64,000 nt of DNA, taken from assembly GCF_000004075.3 (NCBI RefSeq), contig NC_026657.2, positions 248,001 to 312,000 of the forward strand, read 5' to 3'. The stretch is from Cucumis sativus (Eukaryota > Streptophyta > Magnoliopsida > Cucurbitales > Cucurbitaceae). How positions within the stretch are numbered: the first letter of the stretch is position 1; each line of letters begins with the position of its first letter. The notes beneath the pieces were generated by a model. It searched no databases. It saw only the letters and a list, made by a program, of their open reading frames with translations, and was not told the origin of the DNA. The position numbers and the translations under genes were made by a program. Shown in pieces: positions 56,249 to 64,000 of this stretch.

Positions 56249-58227
56249 TTATGAACAATCATCTCCATTTTTATCATCACCGGTAGCTGTGCACAAAGCC
56301 TTCCAGACAGGGACCAGCATTTTCACGGGTGGACGTAATTCCTACAAGGGGGAATAATATTTTTCAACAATAAGTGGGATGAAAGAACACATCGTCTATA
56401 TTCCAATTGAGCTATGCTCATTCTCGCAGAAAAAGAAAGAATGTTTTTCAAACCCCAAAAACAAAATGTAATGCACAGTCCTCGTAGAAATGTTTAACTC
56501 GTTTGGTAATATTTGGTTTTTAGATTTCAAAAATTAAGCCTATATAAACATCCATTCTACTTCCACATTTCTTGGTTCGTTATCAACTTTCTATTCGTGT
56601 TTTTAAAAACCAAGTCGAGTTTTGAAAAATAATAAACAAATATGCTTAATTTTCAATAACTAAAAAATCAAATGATTACAGGGGCCTTAGGTCTATTCAG
56701 ACAAATAGATTACTGAATCTGCATTTGTGTAAAAGGTGGGGATAAGCAAAACTCGCATACAAGGACAAGAAATTCACAATATCAATATAGCCTCATTTCT
56801 TAACTGGGTCTAATAGCCTAACTTGTGAGCAAAATAATAATTTATTCTACATTTTCTTTCTTCGTCATTAATGCTACATCATTATCATGCATGGTTCAAG
56901 GGACAGGCCATAACATTTAAATAAACAATAAAATTACCTTGAAAACCAACAATAGTTCGTCTTCCCCCTTTACAATCAAAGACAGACTCCAGTAACAAGT
57001 AACTGGAGTTAGGCATTCAAGGAGAACTGGCTTTAAAATTTTACCAACAGGAACAAACCGACGAATGACTTTTCCACTACAATAAGAGACAAAGGACATA
57101 GTAAGCACCGAGGAGAATCTGCGAAAGTAACACGTGAGAGATAGCCATGTTGAAGCATAAAGGTTTAAGATAGTCTCAGTATTGAAGAACTAAGGATATC
57201 AAACCTCAGAGGTTTATCAAATCAAAATAACAAACAAATATGGCCAATGTGAGTTTCATTGGAAAGGAAGTTGGACTCCAAAGAAAAAGTTACCTCCGAA
57301 AGTGAGTTTCAAGTTGGACTCCAAAATTTGGCATAACAATAACACTCTCTGCACATTTAGACATTCCCCATCCGTCAAAAGGATTTGATAACAGCACAAA
57401 TTCAAATTTCAGATTTAGGAAGCAAATGGTACATAATATTGCATTATAAATTTATAAGGCAGAGATCTTCCACAAATGTTCACCTTTCTCAACCCTTCCC
57501 TTGAACAACTTCTTGAAAAAGAATACATTCAAGACCAAGCACCATAAGGCAACAAAGATCGATTCGCCCTGTTAAACACAGAGTCAATGATAATGCACTG
57601 AAAAAAAACTTCAACAGATTTCCAAGAATGCTGTTCGAATATCAAAAGCAATCCTATCCATTGATACATTTACTTCAGTTCATGTATGTATTTTGACAAT
57701 TCGGCTCAATCATATCAATGAACTGTGAAACTCTTTAGTGAAAGGTTTTCTTGATAATGACTCAAATGTACAAACTATAGAACAGGAACGGAAGGTCGTG
57801 GAATGCAACTGATAATCAAAAGACATAAGATTGAACAATATAGAACAACTACCAACAGAGTTTGAAAATGGAAAGCAAGAAAAAAAGATGACAAAAGAAA
57901 CAGAAAGAATCACATCGAATCTTTAGATTGAGTTTCATCCTTTGTAAACACACACACACACATACATGAATTCTTAGTAAAACTTCAAATACAAAAATGA
58001 TTTTTAAGCCTATAAATACTGCTTGTACCTATGAATTTCTCTGAACAACAAATTACCTTGAGTAGGAAAAAACATAAGGCAAGGACTGCAAAAACGCAGA
58101 AGAGGAAACCCTTTTCAGCAGTCGTATTCCTAAGAACAACAACGTGGTGGACATGAACTGCTTCAGAAGGCCATTTACAGTCGGAAAAGTATCCATATCT
58201 CCGATCCGAAATGGAAAACTTGGCCAT
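56249..58227 (-). CDS. PIG-H subunit of GPI-GlcNAc transferase
   Basis: PIG-H belongs to the ER complex that transfers GlcNAc to phosphatidylinositol, the first step of GPI-anchor synthesis. Five exons from the start codon: 58227-58057, 57568-57484, 57348-57294, 57076-56938, 56341-56249, joining in frame to 180 aa (human PIG-H 188). The N-terminus is followed by a hydrophobic hairpin (about 41-76), then the PIG-H domain: ESVIVMPNFGVQLET (86-100), RRFVPVGKILKPVLLE (109-124), CYWSLSLIVKGE and LLLVFK, then a short tail with KMLVPVWKALC. Site II-type TGGGCY motifs sit upstream. It is convergent with MLH3, as At4g35530 and At4g35520 are neighbours in Arabidopsis (from memory). No frame break is seen. 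Confidence 0.9.
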
Positions 58228-58379
58228 TTAGCATTCTTTCAAAATGTTCGAGGAAGAAAATCAAGATATGAGGAATGATCCATATTATCGAGTAATAGTG
58301 ATGGCTGGACGAGAGAGCTCTCTTAGACCGCCGCCAACCCTTCCCGCTTCGCCACCGGAGTAATTGAGAATGGGCAGTT

Positions 58380-58490
58380 CGCCGGCCGGTGGGAATTGGA
58401 TAGCCCAATCGCATTTCAGTTTCTTCATTGGGTCGACTCTTAGGCCCAACTAACCTTAACACATTTTGGGCTTTAGACTGGGCCACACTA
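58380..58490 (-). promoter_or_regulatory. PIG-H promoter with site II (TGGGCY) elements
   Basis: On the minus strand this holds several TGGGCC/TGGGCT words (gttgggcct, attgggcta, a ggcccag) within about 100 bp, 160-260 bp upstream of the start codon. Clustered site II elements are known binding sites for TCP factors in housekeeping genes. Confidence 0.55.
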
Positions 58491-60716
58491 CCATTTTTTC
58501 TTGCGCTCTCAAAGGAAGAACGGGAAATTATGAGTTTTAAAAATAATTTTAAGCCGTTAGAATAGAAAAACATACAAATTAGAAAAATAAATAAATGAAA
58601 CAATCATTCCAATACTTCTTTCCAATATGAAAAGTATCATTATTCACCTAAATTCATAATTATTCACCTAAACTCCAAATAGACAATAATTGAAATAACA
58701 TATGCTACAAAAAAAGAAAAAAATTGCCCAAAAACATAAAGATTATAGAAGTTGTTATTGATGGGAATCTCCACCTCATGTCTGCAAAATTTAAAATCTA
58801 TTTTAACGTCCAAAATATGCGATTTATTTGAAATGAGTAATTTTAAAATTGAGACACATTCAACTCAAGAGTTTGGCTCCACACCTAGAACAACCATAGC
58901 TGAAAGCTTCAAGTTGAAAATTTGAGCATTGTTTATATTATAATAAAGATGAAATCATTAAACTATACCATAGAATTCAAAACTTATATACATCTTAGCA
59001 AGATACGCATGTGTGAGTTCTTCCACTCAAATCGGTGAGTTATTCATACACTCGAGATTCAGTTGAGCTCATCTCTTGTTTGCAATAAAAAATTTCTCAC
59101 ACTCTGTTTGTCTCTTGTCGGCTACCCCTCTCAATCTCTTTCTTTTCTTTTCTCTAATAAAATCTAAAAAAAGAATATTCAAATAATTGCAAAAATGTTA
59201 TTGAAGCAAAATTAAATCATAAAATTTAAATTCAAATTGTTATTAAATTTTAAATTCAAATTTTTATTAAAAGTATATATTATGTATTATTTAATAAATT
59301 GTTTAAAATATAACAAATTTGAAAATCTTGTATATATATTTGTCATTAGCATAAATCTAGCAACAAAATAGCAAATTTAGTAAAGATTTATCAAATTTGA
59401 ATGTTGTTTGCAAAATACATTGTTTTTCATAAAAGATGCTCAATAAATTAATTCTTTTTTAATAAAAATCAATCAAAATAAGTGTACAATTTGAAATATA
59501 AATTAAAATAACCATGTATTATCTAATAAATTTTTTTAAAATAATTTGACATATAAATCCTATACGAAAATATTGGATTAGTATTGTCATTATTTTAGGA
59601 ATTAGATTATTGAAAATCCTTGGACAACTTTACAGGAGAAATATTTATTAAACATAAGTTTTGTGAGTTAAATAAATAAATATTAATTAATTTGATTTAA
59701 ATTTGAAAAATCCAAAAATTTGTTGTGAATTATATAAGCATATATTTAGGAGATATTGGGAAAATCTTGGCAATCCCAAAAATATTTTTTCAAAACTTCC
59801 GCTTGCAAATACACTGTATGAATAATATTTGATCTCATTATTTGTATCATGCAAATACACAACAAAACACGTATTATTCTACATAAAGGGGTATAACACA
59901 CGTATTCTACTTCTTGATTTAGACATGTATAACGAGGATGATTGAAAATAAAACGTCACATACAAAATAAAACATCTAATTAAAATAAATATGAATATTA
60001 ACGTAATTAAAAAACACAAGGGGAAAAATAATTATCTGATACAAAAGGCACAATAAATTATTTTTTAAAATAAAAATCAATCAAAATAAATATATTATCA
60101 TAACTAGTACGGTTGTAGGGATAATAAAACTTTATTTTTAAATTATTATTAACCATACTTAAAGTAACTTGAAATATAAATAATATGAAAATCAAAATAT
60201 TATAAAATATAATATTCTCGTAACCATTTTTTTTATTAATCATATGTATTATGTATTATCTAATAATTTTGTTTAAAATAATTTGAAATATAAATCATAG
60301 GAAAATATGGAAGAAGTGATTGTCATTATTTTAGGAATTAGATTTTATAATATTTGAATTCAAATTATTGTGAAATCTAAGGAAAAAGGAACGATTGAAA
60401 ATCTTTTAACAAATTTTTAGGAATTTTTTTTTATTAAACCTGAAATAAATAAATAAATGTTAAATTTTGTTATGAATTATAGATATATATTTAGGGGATA
60501 TATTGTGAAAATCTTGTTAATCTCGTAAATATCATAAATTAGTTAATATTTTTCGTAGTTTGCAAATAGATTGTATATGTATCTAACCACCAGTTTTGTC
60601 AAAATTCTTAATATTTTTCAAATTTGCTATTTTTCAGTCTGTTATACTAAATTTTGACATGCTCACGGTTATATCTTTTTTCTTATTATATTATTTTTGG
60701 TTTTTCTACTTGAAAA
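58491..60716. other. AT-rich intergenic region with a diverged direct duplication
   Basis: No gene is supported. The block 59441-59822 reappears in diverged form at 60052-60582, including words such as tgtcattattttaggaatta. Many A/T homopolymers. Confidence 0.5.
59441..60582 (+). repeat. Diverged direct duplication, about 0.4-0.5 kb per copy
   Basis: Shared words in the same order: aaaatcaatcaaaata, gtattatctaataa, gtcattattttaggaatta, gaattata..gcatatattta and a gtttgcaaata region. The copies begin near 59441 and 60052 and end near 59822 and 60582. Indels separate them. Confidence 0.6.
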
Positions 60717-61591
60717 AAATTGAGTAATTTAGGTAAAGGTGTAACAAAAACCCAAAATATTTACGGGTCGTATAGCAAAATAAGAAAAGCCCATGATGCA
60801 TGATAATTTTTTCATAAATTTCATATATGCCCTTGTGATTTATATCTTTTTGTGATTTTATTAATCTTGGGTCAATCTCGGTGCAATTAAGGCTAGAGAT
60901 CGAATAAAATAAAGGCATAATTCTTTCATCTTAGACCATCTCGATGCAATTAAGGTCCAAGATCGAATAACTAAAGGTAGACGTCTTTCACCCTATGACA
61001 TTTCGGGGGTAAAGTATGCCCAAGATCGAATAAAATAAAGGCAGCTGAAAAATTCATGAAGACATTTGGATTCTCGGCTGAGATCGGCCTAAGATCCCCC
61101 AAGATCTTCACCCTTCTCGACATGACTCCGAGATTGCCAGAGATTCCAACTTTTTAAGCTTTTATCTTTCATCTCGATCAAACCAAGCACTGAGATGGCC
61201 CTGAGATTACATGAGATCCAACCTTCTTAAGCTTTTGTCTTTCATCTCGATTAAAGAAGCACTGAGGTGGTCCCGAGATTACCGTTTTATTTTCAATCTT
61301 GCTCAAAATTCCACACATCTGCTCGAGATCCTTAATGGTTTCCTTTTATGCTTGCAGTCTCGACCGAACACAACCCGAGATGGTCTGAGACCCATCTCTA
61401 AACCTGTTTTGTCCTTTGACTCAGTCAACAAGCACCGAAATCGTGTATCAAAATATACACGATTGTGTATTGCGAGCGTGCGACTGATTTATTGCGTGTT
61501 GATTGGGGTAATTTTGGTATTCTATATTGTGGGCTTTTTCCATTTTCAGAATTGTTTTATATAGTGAAAATATTTTTACCTTCTCAATTTT
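60717..61591. mobile_element. TIR element (MULE-like) with internal degenerate tandem repeats
   Basis: The outer arm aaattgag...aggtaaa near 60717-60737 pairs with its complement near 61577-61591, and the inner aaaagccca (60784-60793) pairs with tgggctttt (61530-61539). Inside are repeats of about 63 bp from 60863 (caattaagg..., agatcgaataa) and of about 73 bp from 61141 (aagcttt..ctttcatctcgat). No transposase is seen. Assignment to Mutator-like elements is a guess. Confidence 0.5.
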
Positions 61592-63502
61592 GGTTATTTT
61601 GGTATCTCTAATCGATTTTAAAAGGTTTAATTTAGTTTTTATACTTCCAACTCTAAAAATAGATTTTTGTTCTTTAACTTTGAAAGAACGGGAATAGTTT
61701 TATTGATTTTTTGTTTTTATTTCATTTTCTTAAGGAACCAAAAATTGTCATCTTTTTAAGAGTTTTATCCAAATTAATGAAATAAAAATGAAAATACAAA
61801 TATTAATGTGAATATTTTGAAGGTGAATAAACTCGAATAATGAATCAAAGTATAAAGTTAATATTTAGCCAAATTCCAAAATACACCTTAAATTGAGATT
61901 GCTAATATACAAGCACGATTACAAACACGATATGAGTTGAACTATGCTCATCTTATCTACTAGTTACTAACAAGTATTGGTAGAAGAAATTTTAAAAAAA
62001 TGTTAATTAAATTCAATATTATTGAAAGCTTAAAGTTAATATTTGTTTATTTTATTTTATTTTTCTATCCACAGTCATTTCCCTTTTCTTTTAATTTTGA
62101 GAAAATAAAATATAGGTTATTTAATTTTCACTATTTTTTTTTCGTCACTTTGGCATCTAATTATAAATTTATCTCTTTTATCTTTTCTTAAAAAATTAAT
62201 GATTATTTTAATAGAAAAACCTTTAAATACATGCCGAATTAAATGGGTCAATTTAAGATATAAGAGACTAAAAATTTCAAAAATAAAAAAAACTTTTATT
62301 GAACTTATTTATTTATTTTGGGTGTGAGGAATCTTCCTATTAATTTATAGAAAAATTGACGAAGCTTATCTGGATGCATACATATAGCCTTTCAAAGCAA
62401 CATAATTATGGGGTAAAAAACATATATATCCAATTACTTTGTTACCATTTAAAACAAACCTCTAATATAATAACACCCTCAACCTGTCCTGTCAATTACA
62501 AATTAAATAACCTAAATATTCATCTCTTCATACATATATATTTTTATTTATTGGATATGTCTATTATTTAATATAATCTTCGAACAAAATCGTTTATATC
62601 ATCAAACAAAGCATATATATATACATATAGTAAACCCTAATAGTAAACCCTAAATTAAACCCTGTTTTTGGGTATTGTTATTTGATATATGATAGTAATT
62701 TCTTTAGGGCTAAGTTTATTATTATTTAGTAATGGGATGAGGAATAATGATTTGATTCCTCGAGAAAGGGAGCAATGATTTGGACAGGAAATTGGATGGA
62801 TGTATTTCCCTTAATTGCCTATTAAACATCAATGACTAATAACAAAATACCATTCTCTATGTAACGTTGTTCAAACTAACCGTTTTTCCTTTCTTGGGAA
62901 AGTAACTTTTTTTTTATTGGTCTAATCTCTACCGTTCATGTTTTTAAATGGTATATACTTATAGTTCTTTTTTTCTTTTTTTTTTAAATTTAAAATTTAC
63001 TTCTAAGTTTCAAAATAATATTGAAAATTAATTATAATTATCTTTTTCTTTCTTTTCAAAAAATTGATTTGTAAATATTACCACTCAAAACTAAGAGTGA
63101 GTACAAATTTAATATTAAAAGTTTGAATTTTTAAATTTAGAGATCAAATTCTAATCCGACTTAAAATAAATTAAAACTATAGCGCGATTTAATTGTTGAA
63201 AAAAAATTTAAAATATAAACATTAAAATTGTAACCTTTTGATTATACTATTTTGTATTAGGTATATAGATTATTTTAATTTGGGTTATAATAATATATGT
63301 TCGAAGTGCAATTTATTTTTAGTTTGAGAAGAAAATAATAAACACTATAACACAAAATTTAAAAAATAATCAACGTAGAATAGTAAAAACTGTACCAAAT
63401 GAAGTTTTTGAAATAGTACTGGTCGTAGCTAATCGAAAACTACAAAATATAGTACCAATGTGAGATTTATTATACTCTTAAAATAGTTCTTGCCCCAAAT
63501 AC
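61592..63502. other. AT-rich intergenic DNA
   Basis: No gene supported. aaaccctaa/taaaccc words occur near 62630-62660. ORFs are short and low in complexity. Confidence 0.55.
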
Positions 63503-63783
63503 TAGGGGTGGGCATCGGTCGGTCATAGTCAGTTTTTCGACCATACAAATACCGAATAAGTTATTGTGTTCAAACCCACCACAACCACGAATGTATACAA
63601 ATCTATCGTTGGTTTGATCAATTTAGGTTAGTTTAAACCTTTTAATTTTTTAAAAAATGTCGTCGGTTTGGATTTTTCTAAAGTGACACTGATTGAACCT
63701 CTCCTTATCTTTGACTGACCACCTTTGGTTCGTTCGACTTTTGTCGATTGGCTTAGTTTTTTAGTCTCTCGTGCTTACTCTTA
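63503..63783 (+). mobile_element. hAT-type MITE with 8-bp target-site duplication
   Basis: The element starts taggggtgggca and ends with tgcttactctta, an imperfect 12-bp terminal inverted repeat (8 of 12 match). It is flanked on both sides by ccaaatac (63495-63502 and 63784-63791), the 8-bp duplication expected of hAT elements. The length is 281 bp and there is no coding capacity. The interior carries cggtcggt / gaccgat-like words. Confidence 0.8.
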
Positions 63784-64000
63784 CCAAATACCATCTTATA
63801 TTATTATAGTCCTAGCATAAACTTTCACTATAAAATATAATATTTATCGGTAGCAATATAAAATTATTATAATTTTAGGGTAGTTCTTATCCCAAACGTC
63901 CGTTATATTATGGTCAAGCATAAACTTTGACTACAAACTAGTATTTAACTTGATGAATTTGAATTTTAAAAGTTTGAAAATTTAAAAAATAATTATAAAA
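63784..64000. other. AT-rich end of window
   Basis: Nothing recognised. Confidence 0.5.

Noticed and set aside
61211-61564. 117-aa ORF on the plus strand
   Set aside because: Lies across the degenerate repeats of a TIR element and shows no protein family features.

Overview
The window is nuclear DNA from a eudicot plant. It is AT-rich, its genes are split by short GT-AG introns, every recognisable protein is plant-type, and the spaces between genes hold SINE, LINE and MITE remnants. The repeats and overall gene content look like Cucurbitaceae to me (Cucumis or a close relative). That genus guess is an inference from memory; nothing was searched.

Layout from left to right: NADPH-thioredoxin reductase NTR (+, 4349-7409, with a 5-bp tandem duplication that breaks the frame); an RHA3/ATL RING-H2 E3 ligase (-, 10672-11217); a 15-exon MLO gene (-, 11885-15694); two PIN-LIKES auxin carriers in tandem (+, 17837-19761 and 22450-24571); a conserved plant protein of unknown function (-, 26335-27462); about 11 kb of repeats and AT-rich DNA; a third PIN-LIKES paralogue (+, 38735-41185); the meiotic/mismatch-repair gene MLH3 in 26 exons (+, 43387-55418); and the GPI-anchor gene PIG-H (-, 56249-58227), convergent with MLH3. 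The last 5.7 kb and the first 4.3 kb hold no gene I can support.

The genes do not form one pathway. What ties them together is ancestral order. From memory, the same families lie in two paralogous Arabidopsis blocks: At2g17420-At2g17500 (NTRA, MLO7, RHA3A, MLO8, PILS5) and At4g35460-At4g35530 (NTRB, RHA3B, MLH3, PIG-H). This window appears to carry the less fractionated arrangement, with a local triplication of PILS.

All exon models were built by hand from splice signals, frame continuity and family knowledge. Each multi-exon model closes in frame (MLO 569 aa; PILS 434, 395 and 423 aa; MLH3 1217 aa; PIG-H 180 aa). The main oddities are the NTR frameshift, a GC-AG intron in the second PILS gene, a 16-nt micro-exon and a 48-bp in-frame coding repeat in MLH3, and a promoter-like block beyond the last PILS gene that may mark a lost copy. 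I saw no wholly new biological system.
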